Shown here: positions 9,911-17,804 of the stretch, in pieces
Layout of the letters: every line of letters begins with the position of its first letter
Numbering within the stretch: the first letter of the stretch is position 1
Assembly: GCF_900113735.1 (NCBI RefSeq)
Contig: NZ_FOQM01000002.1
Coordinates: 310,001 to 374,000, forward strand
DNA from: Bradyrhizobium sp. Gha
Lineage (GTDB): Bacteria > Pseudomonadota > Alphaproteobacteria > Rhizobiales > Xanthobacteraceae
Direction: 5' to 3'
Length of the DNA stretch: 64,000 nt
Translations under genes and position numbers: made by a program
Notes under the pieces: generated by a model
Seen by the model: the letters and a program-made list of their open reading frames with translations, nothing else
Told to the model about the DNA's origin: nothing
The model's database searches: none

Positions 9911-11569
9911 GTGGTCCGGTTGGGTTTCATCATCGGCTTTATCGCTCTGCTCGGAGCTCTCCTCTCCGGGCTTGCAGCCTATCGCGTCCACGACCAGGAG
10001 CTGGCGCTGGACCGGATTGCGCTGGCGCGTGCGATCGACGTTCATGCCAGCCTCGTCCAGGATCGGTCAACGGAACGAGAGCTGCTGGCACGTGTCGCTT
10101 CAGGCCTGTTCCGCGCGCCGTCGGTGCTGAAGCCCAATATGCTGGAGCCGCTGCGCTCGGCGATCTACGCCTTCAAGACCGATTTCGTGGTGGCCGCCTG
10201 GGTCGCCCGGCTGCGGCCCAGCGAGCTCGCCGCGGCACGAGCTGCCATCGCGGCCGCCGGCTTCCCGAATCCCGAGATACGCGACACCAGCGACAAGCCG
10301 ATCGATCCGGCAAGCCTGACGCAGCCGATCGACGTGCTGATGGACCTGGAGCCCCGCAGCGACGAGACCAAGGCGCTGCCTGGGCGCAGCTATGATGACG
10401 ACCCGGTTCGCAATGCAATGCTCGCTCGCGCCAGGGTCGAGAAGCGGTCGGTCGCCTCCGACCCCGTGCCGCTCTTGCGCGACAACGGGCCGATCGGTGT
10501 GATCGTAGCTGCCCCGGTCATTCCCGAAGGTGCCACCGAGCCGGTCGGCTTCATCACGTTTTCCTACGAGCTCGCCTCGCTGATGCTGACCAATGACGAC
10601 CTGTCGTTGTTCTCGGTCGCACTGAAGGATCCGCGCAAGGAGGGCAGCGAGCTGGTGGCCAACGATCAGGGTGTCGTCTCCACCCGCATGACGACGCCCG
10701 ACGGGCCGGCGCCGTCGGCGACACGCAACGTCAGCTTCGGCGGCCGCGACTGGCAGCTCGGCTATTACGCCAAGACCAATTCGGCGCGGCGCGCCGAGCA
10801 GACTGCGATCATCGTGGCGGCGATCGGCTTCGCCATCACCGCGATGGTGTGCGGCCTGTTCGGCTACGTCGCCTACAACAATCTGCGGCTCAGCCGCGAA
10901 ATCCAGGTGCGGATCGGCTTCGAGCGGCGGTTGACGGCCGTCATCGACGAGCTGAATCACCGGGTCAAGAACATCCTTGCGGTGATCCAGTCGATCGTGA
11001 CGCGCACGCTGCGCCACGGCTCGGACATCGACGTCGCGCGAGAGCTCCTGATCGGCCGTATCCACGCCATGTCCAACGTGGTGTCGCTGCTCAGCGAGAG
11101 CCAATGGCAAGGTGTCAAACTGAAGGGCCTGTTCGAAGCTCGCGCCATCCCGCATGCCGATCGTATCGCCGTCAGCGGCCCTGACATCGCGGTCAGCGCG
11201 CGCGCCGCGCAGAGCCTGTCGCTGCTGTTCTTCGAGCTTGCCTCGCACTCGGACGAAGGCCTGTCGTTGGTCGGCAAGCATCCGCACATCACCGCGAACT
11301 GGACGGTGACGGGTGAGGAGCCCGAGACGGTGTTTCGTTTCCGCTGGGAGGAGTTCAACACCAGCGAGGCGACGCGGCGGCCGGATTCGGATTTCGGCTT
11401 GATCCTGCTCGATCGCGTGGCGCCCGAAGCGCTCGGCGGCACCGCCAAGCGATATTTCACCGACGTTTCCTATGTCTACGAGCTGACCGCGCCGATGGAG
11501 ACGGTCGTCGACATGACCGAACGCGACCGCACGGAAAAGCTCTCGCAGCCGGTGCAGCCGGTGCGGTAG
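9911..11569 (+). CDS. CHASE-like sensor with HWE-type histidine kinase domain (degenerate ATPase)
   Basis: A membrane sensor of about 552 residues. A transmembrane segment lies near residues 4-23, then a ~270-residue periplasmic region with CHASE-like character (WVARLRPSELAAARAAI, PVIPEGATEPVGFITFSYEL), then a second membrane segment near residues 303-328. The HWE/HisKA_2 dimerisation helix DELNHRVKNILAVIQSI gives H350 as phosphoacceptor. The ATPase part is poor: the N-box expected as ELATNAxKYGAL reads ELASHSDEGLSL from residue 442, without its asparagine, although GLILLDRVAPEALGG survives. The start is uncertain; a TTG at 9878 is in frame. Kinase activity is doubtful. Confidence 0.75.
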   Translation: MVRLGFIIGFIALLGALLSGLAAYRVHDQELALDRIALARAIDVHASLVQDRSTERELLARVASGLFRAPSVLKPNMLEPLRSAIYAFKTDFVVAAWVARLRPSELAAARAAIAAAGFPNPEIRDTSDKPIDPASLTQPIDVLMDLEPRSDETKALPGRSYDDDPVRNAMLARARVEKRSVASDPVPLLRDNGPIGVIVAAPVIPEGATEPVGFITFSYELASLMLTNDDLSLFSVALKDPRKEGSELVANDQGVVSTRMTTPDGPAPSATRNVSFGGRDWQLGYYAKTNSARRAEQTAIIVAAIGFAITAMVCGLFGYVAYNNLRLSREIQVRIGFERRLTAVIDELNHRVKNILAVIQSIVTRTLRHGSDIDVARELLIGRIHAMSNVVSLLSESQWQGVKLKGLFEARAIPHADRIAVSGPDIAVSARAAQSLSLLFFELASHSDEGLSLVGKHPHITANWTVTGEEPETVFRFRWEEFNTSEATRRPDSDFGLILLDRVAPEALGGTAKRYFTDVSYVYELTAPMETVVDMTERDRTEKLSQPVQPVR

Positions 11570-11579
11570 ACCATGCCGC

Positions 11580-11936
11580 TCAGGTCGGGGTCGATCGCGC
11601 GGCGATGGCGGTCATCTCGAGTTTGACGTTCGGACCGAGATCGGCCACGCCGACGGCGGCACGCGCCGGCAAATGAGCTTCCGCAAAGTGCGCCTTCCAG
11701 GCCGCATTGAACGCAGCCTTCTCGCCGAGATCGGTCATGAAGATGGTCACTTGCAATACGTTGGCCAGGTCGGACCCGAGAGCCTGGAGCAAACGCGATA
11801 GCTGGCCAAGCACATTCGCCTGACCCGACATGTCCAGGCTGGTGTCCTCGGGGACGATGCCGCCGATGTAGAGCACGCCTCCATGCTCGACCACTTCGTG
11901 GAGCAAACCTTCGTATGGCAAGATGCGCTTGATCAT
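11580..11936 (-). CDS. RidA/YjgF family protein
   Basis: A 118-residue protein of the RidA (YER057c/UK114) family, whose archetype deaminates reactive enamine/imine intermediates. Family features include GGVLYIGGIVPED near residue 21, a QLSRLLQALGSDLANVLQVTIFMTDLGEKAAFNAAWKAHF-type core (given here as separate parts QLSRLLQALGSD and VLQVTIFMTDL) and the ending PARAAVGVADLGPNVKLEMTAIA. The archetypal arginine in PARAAV is present near residue 95. It follows a TetR gene on the same strand and may be under its control. Substrate preference is unknown. Confidence 0.88.
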   Translation of the reverse strand: MIKRILPYEGLLHEVVEHGGVLYIGGIVPEDTSLDMSGQANVLGQLSRLLQALGSDLANVLQVTIFMTDLGEKAAFNAAWKAHFAEAHLPARAAVGVADLGPNVKLEMTAIAARSTPT

Positions 11937-11995
11937 GATGAGAACGATGCTCCTGTCGAATGTGGCATGAGATATGGTCGCCGCGAGCATCAGGC

Positions 11996-12604
11996 CTAGG
12001 CCTTGGGCCGCAACACAAGATCGACCAGATGACGCGCGTAGGCCGGCGTGATCGGCGCGATGCCGAAGATGTAACGGTAGAACAAGCTGCCATAGATCGC
12101 GTCGTAGAGATCTTCTGGCGGAGCCTCGGCCAGAATGCTGCCGTCGCGCTGGCCGGCGGCGATCATCTCGACCAGCGTGCCGCGGCGGAATTGCAGATAA
12201 CGGGCATAGAACAGTTCGGCCGATCCCGTCTTGGAAATGCATTCGGATATGACCGCGAGCTGGACCTTGCCGAATTCGCCTTGCAAGGCTTCGGCATAGG
12301 CCGCCGCGTGGCCACGCGCGCGCGCTGCTGCCGTGCCTGCGCTCACCGGCGGCAGCGGCAGCATTTGGGCGGCGTGATGCAGGAAGGCGTCGATCAGCAG
12401 CGCCTCTCGCGACGACCACCATTTGTAGATCGTCATCTTGGAGACGTTGGAGTGGCGTGCGACCGCGTCGATCGTGGTTGCGGCAAGGCCGGTCGCGGCC
12501 ATCAGGGCGTAGGCGCTTTCGAGGATGGCGTTGGCGGTCTCGATCGAGCGCGGCCGGCCGCGCCGGGGCGCCCCCTCGGCTGCTTCAGACGTGCCCTTCG
12601 CCAT
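11996..12604 (-). CDS. TetR/AcrR family transcriptional regulator
   Basis: A 202-residue regulator. An N-terminal tail GAPRRGRPRS precedes the DNA-binding domain ANAILESAYALMAATG and the helix-turn-helix TTIDAVARHSNVSKMTIYKWW near residues 42-62. The C-terminal part (YAEALQGEFGKVQLAVISE, EDLYDAIYGSLFYRYIFG) matches the TetR_C-type ligand-binding domain found in many rhizobial regulators. I chose MAKGTSEAAEG over an upstream in-frame ATG because the extension has no family character. Likely targets are itself and the adjacent ridA gene; the ligand is unknown. Confidence 0.9.
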   Translation of the reverse strand: MAKGTSEAAEGAPRRGRPRSIETANAILESAYALMAATGLAATTIDAVARHSNVSKMTIYKWWSSREALLIDAFLHHAAQMLPLPPVSAGTAAARARGHAAAYAEALQGEFGKVQLAVISECISKTGSAELFYARYLQFRRGTLVEMIAAGQRDGSILAEAPPEDLYDAIYGSLFYRYIFGIAPITPAYARHLVDLVLRPKA

Positions 12605-12708
12605 GACCAAGCCGGTCTCCTTGCAACGAACCGCCATTCCCGCGGCCGCTCCGTCCCGCATAGCGCAGCTGCGGCGCCCGGCCTAGCGGAATCGCGTGGT
12701 CACCGCGC

Positions 12709-13851
12709 CTAGGCCCGCTGACGCAGGGCCGCCGGTTCGTCCTGTCGCTTCGACCAGGAAATATAGTAAGCCACCGCCGTCATCGCCGCGAAGCCGGCAA
12801 GGCTCACCCCGATCTGCATCACGACCAGATTGGCACCGGTGATCAGGATGAGATGGCCGGCGAAGGACAGGAACACGCCGATGCAGAACACCGCGAGCCA
12901 TTCCTCGCCGCATTTGGTCACCATCTGGAGTGACTTCCGTTGCAGCCACGGATGGTCGGGCGGAACGAGATGGGTTGCGATGAAGGCCAGTGCGAGGAAA
13001 TGGATCACGCGATAGGGTGCGAGGTATTCCTTTTCGCTCGAAGAGATGCCATTGAGCACGATTTCTGGCAAATAGGCTGAAAGCGCCGGCGAATGGCGCA
13101 TCAGGGTGATGGCCATCGCCAGCACGAGATAGGCGCCCGCCGCCACGCGGAGCCAGGATATTTTGCGCAAGCTCCGGCCTGAGACGCCGGTGACGGCGAA
13201 CCAGCCGCCCAGCACCATCAGCATCTGCCAGCACAGCGGGTTGAAGGTCCATTCCAGGTCGGGATAGGCGTGAAAATTCCAGCCGAACCAGCGTGCGGCG
13301 AGATATAGCGCGACCGATGCGGCGAGAGTGAGGTTGGGGCTTCGCAGCAGTCCCCACAGCACGAACGGGAAGAATGCCATCAGCGGAATCATCAGCTGAA
13401 GCAGGTCGAGATTGAGCGGTTCTTCCTGAAGCACCAGTCCCTGGATCAGCGTTCTGAGCGGATGCTCGAGAATACCGGAGATGTTGTAATCGCTGATGAT
13501 CTCCGGTGCCATCGATTGCGAAGCGACATAGGCGATGGTGTCGATGTAGATCACGAACAGCACGACATAGGCGGCATAGAGCCGCCAGACGCGGCGGAAG
13601 ATGCGCGTCGCCGCGACGACATAGCCGCGCTCCAGCGCCATCCTGCCGTGGATGATGGCAACACCATAGCCCACCACGAACACGAACAGGTCGGCCGCGC
13701 CGCTAAAGCCGAAGTTGCGCAGCGTCAGCAGGTTCACGACATTGTTCGGGATGTGGTCGACGAATATCGACCAGTTGGCAATGCCGAGCGTCAAATAGAG
13801 CCTGGCGTCGTGCTGAAATGCGGCAAGGTTCGGCTTGACGGACGGTTTCAT
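12709..13851 (-). CDS. opgC: OpgC family membrane protein
   Basis: A 380-residue polytopic membrane protein of the OpgC_C family, with about ten hydrophobic segments. Characteristic blocks are LGIANWSIFVDHIPNNVVNLLTLRNFGFSGAADLF (residues ~22-56, seen as NWSIFVDHIPNN plus FGFSGAADLFVFV) and the later FNPLCWQMLMVLGGW. OpgC proteins act in succinylation or other substitution of osmoregulated periplasmic glucans in the inner membrane. No opgG or opgH gene lies nearby in this window, so the substrate link is from family knowledge alone. The gene appears intact. Confidence 0.88.
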   Translation of the reverse strand: MKPSVKPNLAAFQHDARLYLTLGIANWSIFVDHIPNNVVNLLTLRNFGFSGAADLFVFVVGYGVAIIHGRMALERGYVVAATRIFRRVWRLYAAYVVLFVIYIDTIAYVASQSMAPEIISDYNISGILEHPLRTLIQGLVLQEEPLNLDLLQLMIPLMAFFPFVLWGLLRSPNLTLAASVALYLAARWFGWNFHAYPDLEWTFNPLCWQMLMVLGGWFAVTGVSGRSLRKISWLRVAAGAYLVLAMAITLMRHSPALSAYLPEIVLNGISSSEKEYLAPYRVIHFLALAFIATHLVPPDHPWLQRKSLQMVTKCGEEWLAVFCIGVFLSFAGHLILITGANLVVMQIGVSLAGFAAMTAVAYYISWSKRQDEPAALRQRA

Positions 13852-14040
13852 TGCGGAAAATAACTTCTGGAATCAGGGGCGATGCTTTTAGCGGCAACCA
13901 CCTGCTTGTCCGAGTAGCGTTTGCGTGAAGCAGCGCGGATTGCACAGGCCTGATGAAAAATTGCGCAGAACAGGACAAAGGAATTCCAGCCGACCCGCTG
14001 GTTGGGGCAGGGGCGCAACTTTATTAACGCGGACCCGCCC

Positions 14041-14493
14041 TCACTCGGCCGGCTCGGCCGAAGTCTCGTCTGCCGCTCCGGCGCGGCTTGCCAGGATTCC
14101 AAGCGCGACGCCGCCGACGGCCAGGATCGGCAACAGCCGCTTGACTCCGATGGCGCGCACGATCTGCAAGCCCGTGGCGAGCAGCATGGGATCGGCAAGC
14201 ATGCTCGGAGCCGCCTTGGCGGCGCGCTCGGCGGCGATGCGCGCGCGAGTCCGCACCTCCCGCTTGTAGCCCCAATAGCTTCCCGCAGCGGCGATCGTCA
14301 GCAGGAAGAAGACGCCCGCGCCCGCGAGGCAGGCCTGCACGGGGCCGTATTTTTCGAGAACCGAGATGAAAGCCGCCGCGCAAAGGAAGCAAGTGGTGAC
14401 GAAGAGCGCGAGCGCTGCACCTGCCGCCAGCGAAGCCAACCGAACGGTCGTGCCCGTCGATGCGCTGATGCCGTCGATGATGCGCTGAAACAC
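14041..14493 (-). CDS. Small membrane protein, YqjE/phage-holin-like
   Basis: A 150-residue protein with two adjacent membrane helices (ALALFVTTCFLCAAAFISVL near residue 25 and AGAGVFFLLTIAAAGSYWG near residue 57), a basic amphipathic middle (KREVRTRARIAAERAAKAA) and a third hydrophobic stretch near the C-terminus. GTG is chosen as start because AGGAG lies about eight bases upstream; an upstream TTG is less likely. It follows a DUF883 gene, the arrangement of the E. coli yqjD-yqjE pair, so a DUF1469/YqjE-like membrane stress role is the best guess. The family assignment is tentative. Confidence 0.6.
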   Translation of the reverse strand: MFQRIIDGISASTGTTVRLASLAAGAALALFVTTCFLCAAAFISVLEKYGPVQACLAGAGVFFLLTIAAAGSYWGYKREVRTRARIAAERAAKAAPSMLADPMLLATGLQIVRAIGVKRLLPILAVGGVALGILASRAGAADETSAEPAE

Positions 14494-14583
14494 GGCCTTA
14501 CTCCTCAGATCCCCACAAGCCAATTCATCACCGGAAGGTCACGGCGGCTCAGGCCGTCGTGACCGTAAAACCCATCGCGCGCG

Positions 14584-14955
14584 TTATCGGCGCCAGGCGA
14601 ACCCGATCAGGAAGCCGATGCCGAGCGCGAGGCCGACGGTGGCGAGTGGCCGTTGCGTGATGGCTTCTTCGAGCGTCTCCTCGATCGAGCCGTAGGCATC
14701 CTGCGCCGCATCCATCATCGCGCTGCCGCGCTCCGAGAAGTCGTCGAGCGTCGAATCCATGTTCTCGCGCGCCTGCTTGTACCCGCGGCGGGCTTGCTTG
14801 CCCGAGGCGTTGGCGAACGTGTTGAGCGCGTCGGTGATCTGGTCGGTGAGGGCGGCGATATCGCTTTTCACGGCTGCTACATCCTTCTCGAGACGTTCTG
14901 CGGTGGCTTTGTCGGTCCAGTCTCTCATCCCGGTTTCGCCATTGGTCATAGACAT
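14584..14955 (-). CDS. DUF883 (YqjD/ElaB-like) membrane-anchored protein
   Basis: A 123-residue protein: a long soluble, probably helical region (DWTDKATAERLEKDVAAVKSD, ITDALNTFANASGKQARRG) followed by a C-terminal glycine-rich membrane anchor RPLATVGLALGIGFLIGFAWRR. That architecture defines DUF883/YqjD proteins, which in E. coli anchor ribosomes to the membrane in stationary phase. An RBS-like GGAGCC stands before the chosen ATG. It is probably co-transcribed with the small membrane protein downstream. Confidence 0.85.
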   Translation of the reverse strand: MSMTNGETGMRDWTDKATAERLEKDVAAVKSDIAALTDQITDALNTFANASGKQARRGYKQARENMDSTLDDFSERGSAMMDAAQDAYGSIEETLEEAITQRPLATVGLALGIGFLIGFAWRR

Positions 14956-15034
14956 CGGGGGCTCCAAAACTCGCATTGGCGAAGATAGCCGGAAAACGCC
15001 CCGTCTTCGGGGAAGTTCCCTTTCGCACCAGCGG

Positions 15035-16273
15035 TCACGCCTCCGGAAGCTGCGGCGAATTCTCCGGCAACAGATGCTCCTTCAGGATCAGCCCGACGAT
15101 CAGCAGCGGCGACGACAGAAACGCGCCCATCGGGCCCCATAGCCAGGTCCAGAAGGCGAGTGCGATGAACACCGCGAGCGCATTCAGGGCCAGCCTCCGG
15201 CCGATAATGGTGGGCGTGACGAAGTGCCCTTCCAGGAAAGTGATGCCGGCGAAGGCGATCGCCGCGGCCAGGCCGCCGCCGATGGTTGGGAAGGCGACCA
15301 GCCCTACCACGGCCAGCACGAGGAACATTGCAACCGGCCCGATGATGGGGATGAAGTTGAGGGTGGCGGCAAGCGCGCCGAGGGCGGCCGGGTTTGGCAT
15401 GCGGGTCACTGCGCAGACGAGGCCTGCTGCGATGCCCACGCCGATATTGATGATCGCCACCGTCAGCAGATAATTGCCAAGATGGATTTCGATCTCGTTG
15501 AGGATCCGTAACGTGCGCAGCCGCGCGTCGCGTTCACCGAAGGTCATGATCAAGGCGCGCCGCAGGTCGCGCCAGCTCGCGATGAACAGGATCAGGGTGG
15601 CGAAGAACAGCAGGAATTCGGCGAAAGTCGGCGACAGGAATTCGAGCGTCGGCTGCACCCAATCGAACTTGGGAATCTGCAGGCTCGGCAACCCATCGGA
15701 GCCGCCGACCATGGTTTGCAGCTCACGCCACAGCGCGAGCGGCCGATCGAACACGTGCAGCTTGTCCTTGAGCTGCGCAGCGAGCTCAGGCAGGCGCGAG
15801 CTCCATTCCATGACCGGCGCCGCAATCAGCGCGACGACGAAAGCGACCATCGCGGTCACAGCGACCACGATGAGTACCGCCCCGACGGCCCGCGGTACCC
15901 TTTGTTTTTCCAGGAAGGTCGCGGCCGGCGACAGCATGGTACCGGCGACGACGGCCATTACGACCGGCAGGAAGAACGCCTTGGCGACATAGAGCACCGC
16001 GACGACGGCGATCAGAAGCAAACCGGCAAGCGCAAAGGCGACGAACTCCGTGCGCCGGATCACCGGTGGGAGTTCGCTATGGCTCTCGGGAAGCGGGGCG
16101 CCTTCGCCGTCGCCGGAAATCAGTCGTTCACTGGGAAGGACGCGCACAATATCTCTCCCCGCACGGAAGGCTTCCGGGCGCCCATTGACGACGAGAAAAC
16201 GCTTGGGGAGTGCCGCGGTTCCATCGCGGCTTCGTGACGCCGTGCTCGCTTGACTGTGACGCGGCTGCCTCAC
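15035..16273 (-). CDS. AI-2E family transporter (PerM-like permease)
   Basis: A 412-residue membrane protein of the AI-2E/PerM family. A soluble N-terminal ~70 residues is followed by paired membrane segments, a periplasmic/cytoplasmic loop (PELAAQLKDKLHVFDRPLALW region) and the C-terminal family blocks NFIPIIGPVAMFLVLAVVG near residue 315 and FVTPTIIGRRLALNALAVFIALAFW near residue 355. The start codon is GTG and the first ~60 residues are poorly conserved in type, so the true start may be internal. Substrate is unknown; the family name does not prove autoinducer-2 export. Confidence 0.88.
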   Translation of the reverse strand: MRQPRHSQASTASRSRDGTAALPKRFLVVNGRPEAFRAGRDIVRVLPSERLISGDGEGAPLPESHSELPPVIRRTEFVAFALAGLLLIAVVAVLYVAKAFFLPVVMAVVAGTMLSPAATFLEKQRVPRAVGAVLIVVAVTAMVAFVVALIAAPVMEWSSRLPELAAQLKDKLHVFDRPLALWRELQTMVGGSDGLPSLQIPKFDWVQPTLEFLSPTFAEFLLFFATLILFIASWRDLRRALIMTFGERDARLRTLRILNEIEIHLGNYLLTVAIINIGVGIAAGLVCAVTRMPNPAALGALAATLNFIPIIGPVAMFLVLAVVGLVAFPTIGGGLAAAIAFAGITFLEGHFVTPTIIGRRLALNALAVFIALAFWTWLWGPMGAFLSSPLLIVGLILKEHLLPENSPQLPEA

Positions 16274-16355
16274 GCAGTGCCGGAACTTGCGTCGGCGCTG
16301 CTGCGTTTACGGGGCAGCAGCATCACCCAGATGCACACATCCAACGGGGCAGCAC

Positions 16356-17126
16356 ATGACAAGGTTCTCTGTGGTCCGTCGCAGCTTCTCGCCGCGAAGC
16401 ATCGCCGCTTGTGTTTTTACGACAGCTTTGCTGACGGTGCCGTTCGCGGCTCAGGCGCAAACGCTCGGCTATGTGCCGATGCAGCCACAGACATATTCGC
16501 AGGACCAGATCTATTCGCAGGGCTACACGAACCAAGCGCCGCAGCCTGCGGACGAGGATGCGGCGCTGCCGGATCGGCTCCGGCGGCAGATCGTGAACTT
16601 CGACCGTAACGAACCGGCCGGCACCATCGTCATCGATACCGCCAACACCTATCTCTATCTCGTCCTCGGCAACGGCCGCGCGATGCGCTACGGCGTCGGC
16701 GTCGGGCGCGAGGGGTTCACCTGGTCGGGCGTGCAGAGCATCAGCCGCAAGGCGGAGTGGCCGGATTGGCATCCGCCGGCTGAGATGATCGCGCGCCAAC
16801 CTTATCTGCCGCGCTTCGTCGCCGGCGGCCCCGGCAACCCGCTCGGTGCGCGCGCGATGTATCTCGGCTCCAGCGAATACCGCATCCACGGCACCAACGA
16901 TCCCACGACGATCGGCAAGTTCGTCTCCTCCGGTTGCATCCGCCTCACCAATGAGGACGTCAGCGATCTCTTCAACCGCGTCGGCATCGGCACGAAGGTC
17001 GTCGTGTTGCCGAAGAACGCACCACTGATGGCGCGCGGGGCCGATCCCGCCCGGAAGCGGCCGGCGGTGTCGACGTTGCACTCGGGGCGCCAGGCGCTGA
17101 ACATCCCGGCGTCGTCGGTGGACTAA
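16356..17126 (+). CDS. L,D-transpeptidase (YkuD domain), secreted
   Basis: A 256-residue exported cell-wall enzyme. A signal peptide spans roughly residues 1-35 and ends AAQAQT. After a Gln/Tyr-rich linker, the YkuD domain begins near residue 90 (GTIVIDTANTYLYLVLG) and holds the catalytic motif: H178 in RIHGTN and C194 in SSGCIRL. Such enzymes make 3-3 peptidoglycan cross-links or attach proteins to the wall. ATG was chosen where a proper signal peptide begins; an in-frame upstream start would add 23 unlikely residues. A DUF2865 gene follows 19 bases later. Confidence 0.9.
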   Translation: MTRFSVVRRSFSPRSIAACVFTTALLTVPFAAQAQTLGYVPMQPQTYSQDQIYSQGYTNQAPQPADEDAALPDRLRRQIVNFDRNEPAGTIVIDTANTYLYLVLGNGRAMRYGVGVGREGFTWSGVQSISRKAEWPDWHPPAEMIARQPYLPRFVAGGPGNPLGARAMYLGSSEYRIHGTNDPTTIGKFVSSGCIRLTNEDVSDLFNRVGIGTKVVVLPKNAPLMARGADPARKRPAVSTLHSGRQALNIPASSVD

Positions 17127-17144
17127 AGGTCGGTGTGAGGTCAG

Positions 17145-17798
17145 ATGATTAAACGTTCGACCAGCAAACTGGCTTGCGCAACGGCCGCGTTCGTCGCGAT
17201 CGCTTCCCTGGGCCTCGCGCTGACGCCTTCCGCGCATGCAGAGGATTTCTTCTCCGCGCTGTTCGGTGGCTTCCACATGCGGCCGCCGCCTGAGATCCGA
17301 GTGCCGTTCCAGAACGACGACATGCCCCGCTACGAAGCGCCGCGCCAGCGCGCGTCCCATGGCGGCGGCACTGCCTATTGCGTGCGCGGCTGCGACGGCC
17401 GTTACTTCCCGGCGCAAGGCAACGACGCCGAGAGCAAGGCGCAATCCTGCAAGAGCTTCTGCCCCGCCTCAGAGACCTCGCTGGTCTATGGCAGCGATAT
17501 CGACGACGCCACGACGGACAAGGGCAAATCATATTCCGACCTGCCGAACGCCTTCCGCTATCGCAACGAGATCGTCGCGGGCTGCACGTGCAACGGCAAG
17601 GACCCGGTCGGGCTCGCGCAGGTCAAGATCGAGGACGATCCGACCCTGCGCAAAGGCGACATCGTTGCAGGCGCCGATGGCCTCGTCGTCGCCAATCGCA
17701 ACGCCAATGATCGCCGCGGCGTCGCAATGAATTTCTCGCCATTGCCGGACAGGATGCGCGCCAAATTCCATCAGGTACCGGTGGTGGCGAAGGAGTAG
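17145..17798 (+). CDS. DUF2865 domain protein, secreted
   Basis: A 217-residue protein with a signal peptide (residues 1-32, ending PSAHAED). The mature part has the DUF2865 cysteine pattern: CVRGCDGRYFP near residue 78, CKSFCPAS near residue 102 and GCTCNGKDP near residue 146, giving six cysteines likely paired in the periplasm. The family is common in Bradyrhizobium-like bacteria and has no assigned function. Its proximity to the L,D-transpeptidase suggests an envelope role, which is inference. Confidence 0.85.
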   Translation: MIKRSTSKLACATAAFVAIASLGLALTPSAHAEDFFSALFGGFHMRPPPEIRVPFQNDDMPRYEAPRQRASHGGGTAYCVRGCDGRYFPAQGNDAESKAQSCKSFCPASETSLVYGSDIDDATTDKGKSYSDLPNAFRYRNEIVAGCTCNGKDPVGLAQVKIEDDPTLRKGDIVAGADGLVVANRNANDRRGVAMNFSPLPDRMRAKFHQVPVVAKE

Positions 17799-17804
17799 GA
17801 AGCT

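Noticed and set aside
16287..16355. N-terminal extension of the L,D-transpeptidase
   Set aside because: It would hide the signal peptide behind 23 residues with Cys and His typical of untranslated leader; the internal ATG gives a normal signal sequence.
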